A stretch of DNA of 64,000 nucleotides from Clavibacter sepedonicus (GCF_000069225.1 NC_010407.1:434001-498000); one strand, 5' to 3'. Numbered from the stretch's first letter, positions 17,671-26,038 are shown. The notes: generated by a model from the sequence alone, not told the origin. Numbers and translations: made by a program.

Positions 17671-17973
17671 ATGAAGGCAGTCATCAACGGCGTCACCGTC
17701 GCCGAGGCCCCGAAGGACGAGCTCATCGAGATCGAGGGCAACTGGTACTTCCCGCCCGCGAGCGTCGACATGTCGCTCCTCGCCGAGACCGCCACGCCGT
17801 ACCACTGCCCGTGGAAGGGCGACACGCAGTACTACTCCGTGAAGGACGGCGACACCGTGCTGCAGGACCGCGCCTGGTCGTACCCGACGCCCATCCCGTC
17901 GTCGTTCGACCGCGTCGGCCGCGACTACAGCGGCTACGTCGCGTTCTGGAAGGAGGTCCGCGTCGGCGAGTGA
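17671..17973 (+). CDS. DUF427 protein
   Basis: A 100-residue DUF427 beta-tent-fold protein. It opens MKAVINGVTVAEA, then IEIEGNWYFPPASVDMSLL, and has the family hallmark TPYHCPWKGDTQYYSV and AWSYPTP. The family has no firm function. The start has an ideal SD GGAAGG 7 nt upstream. It converges on the CGNR gene with 13 nt between the stop codons. Confidence 0.9.
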   Translation: MKAVINGVTVAEAPKDELIEIEGNWYFPPASVDMSLLAETATPYHCPWKGDTQYYSVKDGDTVLQDRAWSYPTPIPSSFDRVGRDYSGYVAFWKEVRVGE

Positions 17974-17986
17974 CGCGGATCGCCGA

Positions 17987-18691
17987 TCACGGCCCGGGGG
18001 CTCCGGCTCCCGGGCCGTCGTCGTGCACGGGGGCGGGCGTGGCCGGTGTCGCGGGACGGACCGGCGCCACGCGCGCCGGGATCCCCGTCCGCCGCTCGCG
18101 CAGCTGCCGGGCGCGGTGCGCGCGCACCTTGGCGCGGTTGCCGCAGCGGCGCATGGAGCACCAGCGCCGCGTGCCGGAGCGCGTCGTGTCGAGGTAGAGC
18201 ACGGTGCAGTCGTCGGCCGAGCAGCGGTGGATCCGCTCGGATCCCGCTCCGAACACCGTCACCGCGTCGCGCGCCGCCGTCGCGAGCGCCTGCGCGGGCC
18301 GGGCCAGCGCGCGGCCGGCCTGACGGGACCCGCCGCCGAGCGCTGGCGGCAGGTCGGGCGTCGCGGCGTAGAGGTTGAGCACGTCGACGTCCCGCGGTGC
18401 GGGCTCGGCGCCGTCCGCGATGGCCGCCGCGATGTCGCCGATCGCCTGCCGGAGCGTGCGGGCGTCCGCGAGGTCGCGCTCGCCGGGCTCCGAGACGGGC
18501 GCGAGGTGCTCGCTCAGCCACGCGCCGAGGGCCGCGGCATCGGGCAGCGTCTCGCGCGGCTCCGGGTCCCCGAGCGCCCCCGTGTAGGCGAGGTCGAGGC
18601 TCACGGCGCCCGTGTCGAGGAACCAGCGCAGCCCGTCGGGATCGGTGATCCACTGCCCGGTCGGCCGCTCGGATCCCGGCGCCCGGCTCAC
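17987..18691 (-). CDS. CGNR zinc-finger protein (ABATE domain)
   Basis: A 234-residue regulator-like protein. The N-terminal three quarters form an ABATE-type domain (WFLDTGAVSLDLAYTGAL). The C-terminal CGNR zinc finger carries CSADDCTVLYLD and WCSMRRCGNRAKVRAHR, so all four Cys are present. Such proteins are presumed DNA-binding stress-response regulators. The GTG start overlaps the SprT-like TGA by 4 nt (GTGA), implying translational coupling. The codons for the last residues also form a hairpin. Confidence 0.9.
   Translation of the reverse strand: MSRAPGSERPTGQWITDPDGLRWFLDTGAVSLDLAYTGALGDPEPRETLPDAAALGAWLSEHLAPVSEPGERDLADARTLRQAIGDIAAAIADGAEPAPRDVDVLNLYAATPDLPPALGGGSRQAGRALARPAQALATAARDAVTVFGAGSERIHRCSADDCTVLYLDTTRSGTRRWCSMRRCGNRAKVRAHRARQLRERRTGIPARVAPVRPATPATPAPVHDDGPGAGAPGP
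17990..18017. terminator. hairpin inside the end of the CGNR gene
   Basis: CGGCCCGGG (17990-17998) pairs with CCCGGGCCG (18009-18017). It overlaps the CGNR C-terminal codons and lies 17 nt past the DUF427 stop, so it may end the DUF427 transcript. Confidence 0.5.
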
Positions 18692-19191
18692 GCGGCGCCC
18701 TCGCGGTGGTCGGCCCGGCCGGACGCGGCGGCGCCCGACGGCACATCGCGCTTCGTCCACGCGATGAGGTGCGCCCGGTCGAACCGCTTCGAGCACAGCC
18801 CGCACGCGAGCGGCCGGGTCGGCTTCCGATAGCGGAAGTGCGCGTGGCCGGCCGGGCATGCGCCCACCCACGGCGCGAGCTCCTCGGCGACGGTGCCCGA
18901 GTGCAGCCGCGAGCCCTCGTAGCCGAGCTCGGCGGCGACGCGCTTCCACTCGGGCCCGTGGCCCGCGCGGGATCCGGCGAGCGCGTGCGCGACCTCGTGC
19001 AGCAGCACCTGGTGGATCTCGTCGTCCTCGAACCTCCCCGCGAGGTGCCGTGAGACGGTGATCCGCTTCTCGCCGTAGTGGCAGGCCCCGGCGCGCGTGC
19101 GGGCGTGGTCGAACGCGAACGTCCACGAGGGATCCAGGTGCAGCGCGATCAGGGCCTCGGCCCAGACCCGCACGCGGGCGAGGTCAGCCAC
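18688..19191 (-). CDS. SprT-like zinc metalloprotease domain protein
   Basis: A 167-residue protein with the zincin motif HEVAH at 65-69 and a third ligand His78 (AGHGPEWK), as in SprT/Spartan-type domains. A C-terminal zinc ribbon is suggested by CPAGH...CGLCSKRF. Eukaryotic Spartan removes DNA-protein crosslinks; the bacterial function is not proven. The GTG start lacks a clear SD and could lie slightly elsewhere. It is coupled downstream to the CGNR gene by a 4-nt overlap. Confidence 0.87.
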   Translation of the reverse strand: MADLARVRVWAEALIALHLDPSWTFAFDHARTRAGACHYGEKRITVSRHLAGRFEDDEIHQVLLHEVAHALAGSRAGHGPEWKRVAAELGYEGSRLHSGTVAEELAPWVGACPAGHAHFRYRKPTRPLACGLCSKRFDRAHLIAWTKRDVPSGAAASGRADHREGAA

Positions 19192-19227
19192 GGCCGGCCG
19201 CCCGGGGCCGGGGAGGGAGCGAGCCCA

Positions 19228-19758
19228 TCACGCGGGCTGGGCGGCGATGCGCTCCTTGGCGACGTCGATCGCGAGCGCCGAGCTCTCGAGCTGGTCGCTC
19301 GGCAGGCCCTCGCGCGTGCGCAGCGTGTACGCGTCCTCGAAGTCGGAGAGCGCGAGGCGGTAGTCGCCCCGGTCGAAGTGGACCTTGCCGCGGTGCTGCA
19401 GCGCGAACGCCTCCAGCGCGTACCACTCGTGCGCGCGGGCCTCGTCGACGCAGCCGCCGAGGTCCTGCAGCGCGATGTCGAGCTTGCCCTGGTACTGCTG
19501 CACCTGCGCGCGGCGGATGCGGCACGCGAGCAGCGTCTCCCGGTCGCCCGTGAAGCGCGCCTGGCGGACGGCCGCGTTCGCCATGTCCCACGCCTCGTCG
19601 AGGCGGCCGAGCATGCGCAGCAGCGCGACCTTCTCGGTGATGGCGGAGAGGCTGCGGAGGGCCTCCAGCTCGTCCAGGCGGTCGCCGGCCGCCCGCAGGT
19701 CCACCTTCTCCCGGAGGGTGTCCCTGTCGTAGCCGATGATGATCGCGGTGCCTGTCAC
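19228..19758 (-). CDS. TPR-like hypothetical protein
   Basis: A 176-residue all-helical protein with degenerate tetratricopeptide-type repeats: LRMLGRLDEAWDMANAAV, QVQQYQGKLDIALQDL and HRGKVHFDRGDYRLALSDFE show the alternating A/G-Y-A pattern about 40 residues apart. No catalytic residues or membrane segment are visible, so it is probably a scaffold. The GTG start lies 10 nt from the dehydrogenase stop, so it is co-transcribed with that lipoprotein gene. Confidence 0.65.
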   Translation of the reverse strand: MTGTAIIIGYDRDTLREKVDLRAAGDRLDELEALRSLSAITEKVALLRMLGRLDEAWDMANAAVRQARFTGDRETLLACRIRRAQVQQYQGKLDIALQDLGGCVDEARAHEWYALEAFALQHRGKVHFDRGDYRLALSDFEDAYTLRTREGLPSDQLESSALAIDVAKERIAAQPA

Positions 19759-19768
19759 GAGGTAGAGA

Positions 19769-20953
19769 TTATCCCGCCTGGATCGGCATGAGCTCGACCC
19801 GGAGCAGCTTGTCGTCGCCCGCGCGCGGCGTCCCGCGGCCGTCGGTGTTGCCGGTGAGCATGCGCAGCGACCCGTCGGGCGCGGCCTGCACGTCGCGGAT
19901 CCGCCCGAACTCGCGCGTGTAGAACTCGGTCACGCGGTCGTCGGGGATGGGGTCGGTGACCACGGCGCCCGGCCGGATCACCCAGAGGCGCTGGCCGCCG
20001 AGGCCCGCCATGAAGATCGTGTCGCCTGAGATCGCGATGCCGCTCGGGCTCGCGTCGTCGGTGGCCCACTGGCGGACGGGGTCGATGTACGCGGAGTCGG
20101 CGGGGTCGTCGGTCGCGCCCTCCACGACGGGCCAGCCGTAGTTCCCGCCCGGCTCGATGAGGTTCAGCTCGTCCCAGGTGTCCTGCCCGAACTCCGCCGC
20201 CCAGAGGTTCCCCTCGGCGTCCCACGCGATCCCCTGCGGGTTCCGGTGCCCCATCGAGTAGACGGGCGATCCCGGCGTCGGGTTGTCCGACGGCCCCTGC
20301 CCGTCGGGCGTGAGGCGGAGGATCTTGCCCGCCAGCGAGATCGGGTCCTGCGCGGCGTCGCGCAGGTTCGCGTCGCCCGTGGTGGCGTAGAGCATGCCGT
20401 CGGGGCCGAACGCGATGCGGCCGCCGTTGTGCGTCGTGTCGCGCGGGATCCCCGTCACCACGTCCTCCGCCGCCCCGAGCCCGAGCGATCCCGGTTCGCC
20501 CGTCACGTCCATGCGCACGATGCGGTTGTCCGTGGAGCTCGTGTAGTACGCGTAGAGCTGCGTGCCGCCGTCGACCTCGCGCGTGGCGATCCCGAGCAGC
20601 CCGCCCTCGCCCTGCGGCCCCACGCCCGCGATCGTGCCGGCCACCCGGGTCGTGCCGTCGCCGAGCACCTCGACGATGCGCGACGTGTCGCGCTCGCTGA
20701 CGAGCAGGGATCCCGACGGCAGCTCCGCGACGGACCACGGCGAGACGAGGTCGGACGCGAGCGCGGTCGGCGTGCCCGACGGCGCGACGCCCGCCGGTGC
20801 GGCGTCGGTGCTGGTGGGGGAGGGCGCGGGCGGCTCGGTCGCGCGCACGTCCACGGGCGAGCCGTCGTCGTTCGTGCAGCCCGTCAGCGCGACGAGGGCG
20901 GCGAAGCCGAGCGCGGCGACGCGCGCCGGGCGGGTGCGGGAGCGGCGGTTCAT
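19769..20953 (-). CDS. PQQ-type glucose/sorbosone dehydrogenase lipoprotein
   Basis: A 394-residue six-bladed beta-propeller of the soluble glucose/sorbosone dehydrogenase (GSDH) family. The lipobox LTGC ends at Cys26, and a Pro/Thr/Ser linker follows, so it is a surface lipoprotein. Blade motifs seen are GEGGLLGIA, THNGGRIAFGPDGMLY, AGKILRLTPDG, GHRNPQGIAWD and GGNYGWPVV. It probably oxidises an aldose outside the membrane; PQQ use is assumed from the family and no PQQ synthesis gene is nearby. SD GGAG lies 5 nt before the ATG. Confidence 0.88.
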   Translation of the reverse strand: MNRRSRTRPARVAALGFAALVALTGCTNDDGSPVDVRATEPPAPSPTSTDAAPAGVAPSGTPTALASDLVSPWSVAELPSGSLLVSERDTSRIVEVLGDGTTRVAGTIAGVGPQGEGGLLGIATREVDGGTQLYAYYTSSTDNRIVRMDVTGEPGSLGLGAAEDVVTGIPRDTTHNGGRIAFGPDGMLYATTGDANLRDAAQDPISLAGKILRLTPDGQGPSDNPTPGSPVYSMGHRNPQGIAWDAEGNLWAAEFGQDTWDELNLIEPGGNYGWPVVEGATDDPADSAYIDPVRQWATDDASPSGIAISGDTIFMAGLGGQRLWVIRPGAVVTDPIPDDRVTEFYTREFGRIRDVQAAPDGSLRMLTGNTDGRGTPRAGDDKLLRVELMPIQAG

Positions 20954-20999
20954 GGTGACTCCGGTGGTTCGGCGGGCCTCGGTGCCCGGGGGAGGCCGG

Positions 21000-21857
21000 T
21001 CAGGGCTTCGTCTGGAAGATGCTGCGGGCGGGGGCGGGGGACGGGACGGCGGTGGCGTCGGTGACGACGGACGCGCCCGCGATGAAGTCGGCGAGCTCGC
21101 GGCCCTCGACGACCTTGGCGGGATGCGGGCCGCCGGCGAGCAGGCGCGGCACGAAGTCGAGCGGCAGCGGCGTCGCGGACGCGGCGAACACGACGTTGCC
21201 GAACCGCCGGCCCTTCAGCACCTGCGTCTCGGTGAGGGCGGCCACGTGCGGCAGCACGTCCTGGATCGTCGCGGCCTGTCCGCGGGCGAACCGCAGCCCG
21301 TGGCCGTCGGCGACGTTGACGGTCATGATCCCGCCGGGCGCGAGGAACGCGGCGGCCTCCGCGTAGAAGTCGCGGCTCGTGATGTGGGCGGGCGTGCGCG
21401 CGCCGCTGAAGACGTCCACCACGACGAGGTCGACGGTCCCCCGGAGCCCCTGCGGGAGCCTCCCCATCACCTCGCGGGCGTCGCCGTAGCGGACCCGGAT
21501 GGAGGCCTTCCGCGACCACGGCAGGTGCTCCCGCACCAGCTCCACGAGGTCCTGCTCGAGCTCGATGACCTGCTGGCGGGATCCCGGCCGGGTCGCCTCG
21601 ACGTACCGCGGGATCGTCAGCGCGCCGGCGCCGAGGTGCAGGGCGGTGATCGGCTGGCCCGGGTCGCCGACGAGGTCGATGACGTGGCCCATCCGCTGCA
21701 CGTACTCGAAGAACAGCTCGCCCGGGTCGTCCATGTTGACGTGCGACTGGGGTGTCCCGTCGACCACGAGCTGGTACGCGCCCGGCACGAAGCGGTCCGG
21801 CTCGATGACGGCCCGGTGCCCGCTCAGGGACAGGACGGTCGACGGGTGCTCGGGCAT
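21000..21857 (-). CDS. spermidine-synthase-like SAM-fold protein
   Basis: A 285-residue Rossmann-fold protein of the SpeE-like group. It has DDPGELFFEYVQRMGHVIDL, the nucleotide-binding ITALHLGAGALTIPRYV, VIELEQDLVELV, and an acidic VDLVVVDVFSGARTP. Key polyamine-binding residues cannot be confirmed, so true spermidine synthase activity is doubtful. A -10 TAGGCT (plus-strand AGCCTA 21864-21869) sits 6 nt before the ATG. IS copy 1 begins 14 bp upstream, at the end of that promoter's -10, so its former -35 region has been replaced by IS sequence. Confidence 0.82.
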   Translation of the reverse strand: MPEHPSTVLSLSGHRAVIEPDRFVPGAYQLVVDGTPQSHVNMDDPGELFFEYVQRMGHVIDLVGDPGQPITALHLGAGALTIPRYVEATRPGSRQQVIELEQDLVELVREHLPWSRKASIRVRYGDAREVMGRLPQGLRGTVDLVVVDVFSGARTPAHITSRDFYAEAAAFLAPGGIMTVNVADGHGLRFARGQAATIQDVLPHVAALTETQVLKGRRFGNVVFAASATPLPLDFVPRLLAGGPHPAKVVEGRELADFIAGASVVTDATAVPSPAPARSIFQTKP

Positions 21858-21863
21858 CTCCTC

Positions 21864-21869
21864 AGCCTA
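21864..21869 (-). promoter_or_regulatory. leaderless -10 of the SpeE-like gene, next to IS copy 1
   Basis: TAGGCT on the minus strand, six bases (GAGGAG) before the ATG at 21857. With the right flank of the IS it once formed the 12-bp palindrome CAGCCTAGGCTG. Confidence 0.5.
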
Positions 21870-22829
21870 GGTGTAGTTCCCAGTGAGGTTGTGAACGCGT
21901 TCGGCGGGCGTGAGTCCGCCGATGCCGGTGTGGGGGCGGTGGTGGTTGTAGTGATGCAGCCAGGCAGGGTAGGTCGCGGCGCGGGCCTCGTCGGTGCGAT
22001 AGGGATGGGCGTAGGCCCACTCGGTGGCGAGGGTGCGGTTGAAGCGCTCGACCTTCCCGTTGGTCTGGGGCCGGTAGGGGCGGGTGCGTGTGTGGGCGAT
22101 GGTGCCGAGCGCCTCGGTGAAGGCGTGGGAGCGGTAGCAGGAGCCGTTGTCCGTCAGGACACGGATCACGGTGATGCCCGCGGTGGTGAAGAACGCGTTC
22201 GCGCGGGCCCAGAACGCGGCGGCGGTCTCCTTGCGCTCGTCGGTGAGGATCTCGGAGTACGCGAGTCGGGAGTGGTCATCCACGGCGTGGTGCAGGAACG
22301 CGTATCCCCGCCCGGTCCGGGGAGTGTTCCTCCGGCCGGCCGCTCTGCCGAGGACTCGGTGCCCGCCGCCGTCCGGGATGCGGCCGAGCTTCTTGATGTC
22401 GACGTGGACCAGATCTCCCGGCGAGGAGTGCTCGTAGCGTCGGGCAGGAGACCGCCGGGCAGGGAGCCCGGTGCTCAGATCGACGTGCTCGAGCAACGGC
22501 ATCCGATACCGGTTCAGCACCCGCTCGACCGTCGAACGCGGAACGCGGAGGTGATAGCTGATGCGGTGCGGGCCCCACCGGCGAGTGAATCTCAGCGCGA
22601 TGATCCGCCGCTCCCGACGCTGACTCGTGCGGGTCGGTTGCCGGTGCGGGCGGGATGAGCGGTCCGTCATCGGCAACCCGGCCCGATACCGGCGAGCCCA
22701 TCTCGACGCGGTCGCGGGCGAGCACTGGAACCTCTCCGCCGCACGCCGGACCGGCCACCCGTCCTCGATGATCAACCGGGCAAGCCGAACCCTGCCCGCA
22801 GGAGTGAACGGGGCGTTAGCGTGAGTCAC
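21867..22829 (-). CDS. IS481-family transposase, copy 1
   Basis: A 320-residue transposase: N-terminal helix-turn-helix (VRRAAERFQCSPATASRWARRY) and a DDE catalytic core with Asp144 (VHVDIKK), Asp227 (VLTDNGS) and Glu261 (GKVERFN). The GTG start lies at the end of an inverted repeat that can hide its GGAGG SD. The coding frame runs past the IS end: the last codon is one IS base plus CC of the target, and the stop TAG is the TAG of the duplicated CCTAGG. Confidence 0.95.
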   Translation of the reverse strand: MTHANAPFTPAGRVRLARLIIEDGWPVRRAAERFQCSPATASRWARRYRAGLPMTDRSSRPHRQPTRTSQRRERRIIALRFTRRWGPHRISYHLRVPRSTVERVLNRYRMPLLEHVDLSTGLPARRSPARRYEHSSPGDLVHVDIKKLGRIPDGGGHRVLGRAAGRRNTPRTGRGYAFLHHAVDDHSRLAYSEILTDERKETAAAFWARANAFFTTAGITVIRVLTDNGSCYRSHAFTEALGTIAHTRTRPYRPQTNGKVERFNRTLATEWAYAHPYRTDEARAATYPAWLHHYNHHRPHTGIGGLTPAERVHNLTGNYT

Positions 22830-22926
22830 GAAGACCTCCGTGGACGTTGATGAGTGTGGTAACCCACATCGTCCCGGAGGTCTTCGCTATCCGCTCACGC
22901 GTTCACAACCTCCCGAGGAACTACAC
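21872..22926 (-). mobile_element. IS481-family element, type 1, copy 1
   Basis: A 1055-bp insertion sequence with terminal inverted repeats TGTAGTTCC...GGAACTACA that extend imperfectly into GAGGTTGTGAACGC. The 6-bp target duplication CCTAGG is present on both sides (21866-21871 and 22927-22932), the NCTAGN rule of IS481. It carries one DDE transposase. An inverted repeat CGAAGACCTCCG (22829-22840)/CGGAGGTCTTCG (22875-22886) flanks the transposase start. It inserted between two divergent genes. Clavibacter is known to carry the IS481-family IS1121; identity with that element is not proven here. Confidence 0.95.
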
Positions 22927-22939
22927 CTAGGCTGGTCCA

Positions 22940-23989
22940 ATGCATGGTGAGTACAAGGTCCCCGGCGGCAAGCTCGTCGTGGTCGACCTGGACGTGACCG
23001 ACGGGCGCATCTCCGGCTTCCGCCTGGCGGGCGACTTCTTCCTCGAGCCAGACGACGCACTCGAGGCCATCGACCGGGCCGTGAACGGCCTCCCCGAGGA
23101 CAGCGACGCCAACGCGATCGCGGCGGCCATCCGCCGGGCGCTCCCCGCGCAGGCCGTGCTCCTCGGCTTCTCGCCCGAGGCCGTCGCCGTCGCGATCCGC
23201 CGCTCGCTCGCCCGCGCCACGAACTGGGGCGACTACGAGTGGGAGGTCATCCACGACCGCGCCTACCGGCCCGTCGAGCAGATGGCGCTCGACCAGGTGC
23301 TCGCCGAGGAGGTCGGCGCGGGTCGCAGGAACCCCACGCTCCGCATCTGGGAATGGGAGCAGCCCGCGGTCGTCATCGGCAGCTTCCAGTCGCTCCGCAA
23401 CGAGGTCGACGCCGAGCAGGCCGCGGCCCACGGCTTCGACGTCGTGCGCCGCGTCTCGGGCGGCGGCGCCATGTACATGGAGGCCGGCGCGGTCATCACG
23501 TACTCGATCTACGCGCCCGTCGACCTCGTCCAGGGCATGACCTTCGCGGACTCCTACGCCTACCTCGACGAGTGGGTCATCACCGCGCTCCGCTCGCTCG
23601 GCATCGACGCGTCGTACCAGCCGCTCAACGACATCACGAGCCCCAGCGGCAAGATCGGCGGCGCGGCGCAGAAGCGGCTCGGCGCCGGCGCCGTTCTGCA
23701 CCACGTCACCATGAGCTACGACATGGACGGCGAGAAGATGGTGCAGGTGCTCCGCATCGGCCGCGAGAAGATCAGCGACAAGGGCATCACGAGCGCCGCC
23801 AAGCGCGTGGACCCGCTCCGCAGCCAGACGGGCATGAGCCGCGCCGACATCATCGACCGGATGAAGGCCACCTTCACGGGCCTCTACGGCGGCAAGCCGG
23901 GGCGGGTCACGCCGGAGGAGTGGGCGAAGACGCGCCAGCTCGTGGAGGACAAGTTCTCGACTCCGGAGTGGCTCACGCGCGTCCCCTGA
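22940..23989 (+). CDS. lplA: lipoate-protein ligase family protein with N-terminal accessory domain
   Basis: A 349-residue lipoate-protein ligase. Residues 1-90 form the accessory domain (YKVPGGKLVVVDLDV...ISGFRLAGDFFLEP), here fused at the N-terminus. The catalytic domain follows, with RRVSGGGAMYMEAGAVITY (lipoyl-AMP site) and the catalytic lysine in SPSGKIGGAAQKR. It attaches lipoate to E2 and GcvH proteins. IS copy 1 ends 13 nt before the ATG. The -10-like TAGGCT (22929-22934), part of which is target duplication, survives, but all sequence further upstream is now IS. Expression may be changed. Confidence 0.9.
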   Translation: MHGEYKVPGGKLVVVDLDVTDGRISGFRLAGDFFLEPDDALEAIDRAVNGLPEDSDANAIAAAIRRALPAQAVLLGFSPEAVAVAIRRSLARATNWGDYEWEVIHDRAYRPVEQMALDQVLAEEVGAGRRNPTLRIWEWEQPAVVIGSFQSLRNEVDAEQAAAHGFDVVRRVSGGGAMYMEAGAVITYSIYAPVDLVQGMTFADSYAYLDEWVITALRSLGIDASYQPLNDITSPSGKIGGAAQKRLGAGAVLHHVTMSYDMDGEKMVQVLRIGREKISDKGITSAAKRVDPLRSQTGMSRADIIDRMKATFTGLYGGKPGRVTPEEWAKTRQLVEDKFSTPEWLTRVP

Positions 23990-24208
23990 TCGGGGGACTG
24001 TCCGCCTGACGAAGCAGCGATGTCCGCTGCGTGTCGGGGCTGTCCGCGGGGCGACGGCGCCCCCTTCCGCTCAGATCCGCGCGCTTAGAGTCACCACGTC
24101 GTCCTTCCGGCCCCGCGGGGCCGAGCGGCGACTGCGGTCCGATCGAACCTCTTCAGGAGGCTCCGCTCGCGACCGCGGGTGACGGGGAGACCCGTCGAGG
24201 GGAGCGGA
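23990..24208. other. intergenic region, possible structured transcript
   Basis: No coding frame is convincing. A plus-strand TAGAGT (24086-24091) is followed by several small dyads (CGGCCCCGCGGGGCCG near 24109-24123, CCTC-TTCA-GGAGG near 24149-24160) and then the strong hairpin 24209-24238. This could be a short RNA of about 140 nt or simply a promoterless spacer. Confidence 0.2.
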
Positions 24209-24238
24209 CTCGCGAGGCGCATGCGTGCGCCTCGCGAG
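24209..24238. terminator. perfect 13-bp hairpin downstream of the GNAT gene
   Basis: CTCGCGAGGCGCA (24209-24221), TGCG loop, TGCGCCTCGCGAG (24226-24238). It lies 9 nt past the GNAT stop on the minus strand and could also end rightward transcription from lplA. Confidence 0.8.
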
Positions 24239-24247
24239 CGCACCCGC

Positions 24248-24532
24248 TCAGCCCCGCTCGAGCAGCTCCCGGTAGTCGGGGTGCTCGTCGATCCACTCCG
24301 CCACGAACGGGCACGCGGCCACGACCGTGCGGGCTCCGCCGCGCACGTCGTCGAGAGCCGCCCGCACCAGCTCGCCGCCGAGGCCGCCGCGCCGCTTCGC
24401 GGGGTCGACCTCCGTGTGGGTGAAGACGATGCGGTCGCCCTGGATCAGGTAGTCCGCGAAGCCCGCGCGCTCGCCGTCGAGCCACAGCGTGTAGCGCGAG
24501 CCGTCGGGGTCGTGGGTCACGTCGACGCTCAT
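24248..24532 (-). CDS. small GNAT-fold acetyltransferase (NATD1 type)
   Basis: A 94-residue single-domain GNAT protein of the short NATD1/YidJ type. It has YLIQGDRIVFTHTEVDP, then the acetyl-CoA loop KRRGGLGGELVRAALDDV, and ends TVVAACPFVAEWIDEHPDYRELL. The catalytic target is unknown. A -10 TAGTGT (plus-strand ACACTA 24539-24544) lies 6 nt from the ATG, which suggests leaderless expression. It is divergent from the TIG-amidase lipoprotein gene. Confidence 0.9.
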   Translation of the reverse strand: MSVDVTHDPDGSRYTLWLDGERAGFADYLIQGDRIVFTHTEVDPAKRRGGLGGELVRAALDDVRGGARTVVAACPFVAEWIDEHPDYRELLERG

Positions 24533-24636
24533 CCCGCCACACTATGCGCGGTGTCGTGCGGAGTCGATCCGCAGGGGGCCGGGTTACCCTGGACCAGCCC
24601 GGGACCCGGGTCGACCCCTACCCCCCGGAGCACCAC

Positions 24637-25533
24637 GTGACCGCCGACATCCGCCGCCGCAGCATCCTCGCCGCCGTGCTCGCGGTCCCCGTGACCGCGG
24701 TCCTCGCCGCCTGCACCCGCCAGGAGCCCGTGCCGCGCGCGACCCTCGGCGCCGGAGCCGACGGCCAGCCCGCCGCGTCCGGGTCCTCGCCCGCCGTCTC
24801 CTCCGTCGAGCCGGCCTCGCTCTCCGTGTCGGGCGGCCAGACCGTGACGCTCACCGGCGCCGGCCTCTCCGGCGCGACGGCCGTCATGTTCGCGGGCACC
24901 GCGGGCACCGACCTGCAGGTGGCCGGCGACGGATCCGTCACGGTCGTGGCGCCCCGCTCGGCCGACTACGAGGACCGCTTCGCCGACATCCAGGTCATGG
25001 CCGGCGACACCCCGCTCACCGCCGCGACAGCCGCCTACGCCGCGCAGACGCCGGTCGACAAGCAGCTCCAGTACGCGCTCGCCCACTGGGACGCCTACAA
25101 CCTCACGGAGTACGGGAACTTCAACTCCTCCGGCGGCGACTGCGTCAACTTCGTGAGCCAGTCCCTCATCCAGCGCGGCTGGCAGATGACGAACGAGTGG
25201 CACAACCGCGGCGGCGGATCCGACTGGACCTACGCGTGGATCCACGTGCCGACGTTCGACAAGTGGCTCGCAGCGAACGCGTCCACGCTCGGCGTGAAGC
25301 GCCTCGAGCTCGCCGACCGGGACCAGCTGAAGCTGGGCGACATCGTCATCTTCGACTGGAACCGCAACTCCTCGCCCGACCACACGCAGATCGTCTCGGC
25401 CATCGAGCCGAAGGACGGCGGCAACGTCGTGAAGATGGTCGGCCACAACCTCGACAACGACTACCGCGACCTCGACGAGACCATCACGACCGAGCACCCC
25501 GGCGCCGAGGTCCACTTCTGGAGCGTCGCCTAG
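24637..25533 (+). CDS. lipoprotein with IPT/TIG domain and Amidase_6 domain
   Basis: A 298-residue exported protein. The signal peptide IRRRSILAAVLAVPVTAVLAAC ends in the lipobox LAAC (Cys26). A TIG/IPT domain follows (SSVEPASLSVSGGQTVTLTG, about residues 55-135), then a C-terminal putative amidase domain (about 145-298) with SGGDCVNFVSQSLIQRGW and SPDHTQIVSAI, which give the Cys/His pair of NlpC-like enzymes. It probably cleaves a peptide or amide bond in the cell wall. The GTG start has GGAG 6 nt upstream. It ends in a C-TAG stop 7 nt from the convergent DUF2809 stop. Confidence 0.85.
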   Translation: MTADIRRRSILAAVLAVPVTAVLAACTRQEPVPRATLGAGADGQPAASGSSPAVSSVEPASLSVSGGQTVTLTGAGLSGATAVMFAGTAGTDLQVAGDGSVTVVAPRSADYEDRFADIQVMAGDTPLTAATAAYAAQTPVDKQLQYALAHWDAYNLTEYGNFNSSGGDCVNFVSQSLIQRGWQMTNEWHNRGGGSDWTYAWIHVPTFDKWLAANASTLGVKRLELADRDQLKLGDIVIFDWNRNSSPDHTQIVSAIEPKDGGNVVKMVGHNLDNDYRDLDETITTEHPGAEVHFWSVA

Positions 25534-25540
25534 CCCGGGC

Positions 25541-26038
25541 CTAGCCCACGTCGCCGACGCCGCGTCCGGCGCGGAGCAGCCGGTCGACGAGGAGCACGAG
25601 CAGGACGCCGGCCGCGTATGCGGCGAGGTCCACCGGGTCGAAGCCGGTGCCGATCAGCAGGCGGCACAACGGCACGTGCACCGCCCACATGGCGGGCCAC
25701 CCGGTGATCTGCAGCAGCTCGATCCCCGAGCACCACACCAGCACGGCGGCACCGTGCACGACCGGGTCGACCCGCGGCATCACCGCGATGAGCGCGAGGT
25801 GGATCGCCGCGGCGTAGAAGACGTCGGGCCAGATGCCGCGGCCGTCGCTGTGCGTGACGACCATGCCGGCGACGACCACCGCGAGGAGCGACCCGAGCGC
25901 GACGATCCGGCGCCGGGCGTGGCCGTCGGGGAGACGGACGTCCCTGTCGAGGACCGGCGCGGCGCCCGCGGGACCGTCGGCGGGATGCATCGACGGCTCG
26001 TCCCACACGAACGCGTCCACATCCCCGGAATGGCGCAT
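25541..26038 (-). CDS. DUF2809 membrane protein
   Basis: A 165-residue integral membrane protein. A polar N-terminus of about 45 residues is followed by four hydrophobic segments. DUF2809 features are DGRGIWPDVFYAAAIHLALI, CSGIELLQITGWP and GFDPVDLAAYAAGVLL. The family is conserved but has no assigned function; it is sometimes placed near VanZ-like proteins. A -10 TACGCT lies 6 nt from the ATG. Confidence 0.85.
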   Translation of the reverse strand: MRHSGDVDAFVWDEPSMHPADGPAGAAPVLDRDVRLPDGHARRRIVALGSLLAVVVAGMVVTHSDGRGIWPDVFYAAAIHLALIAVMPRVDPVVHGAAVLVWCSGIELLQITGWPAMWAVHVPLCRLLIGTGFDPVDLAAYAAGVLLVLLVDRLLRAGRGVGDVG

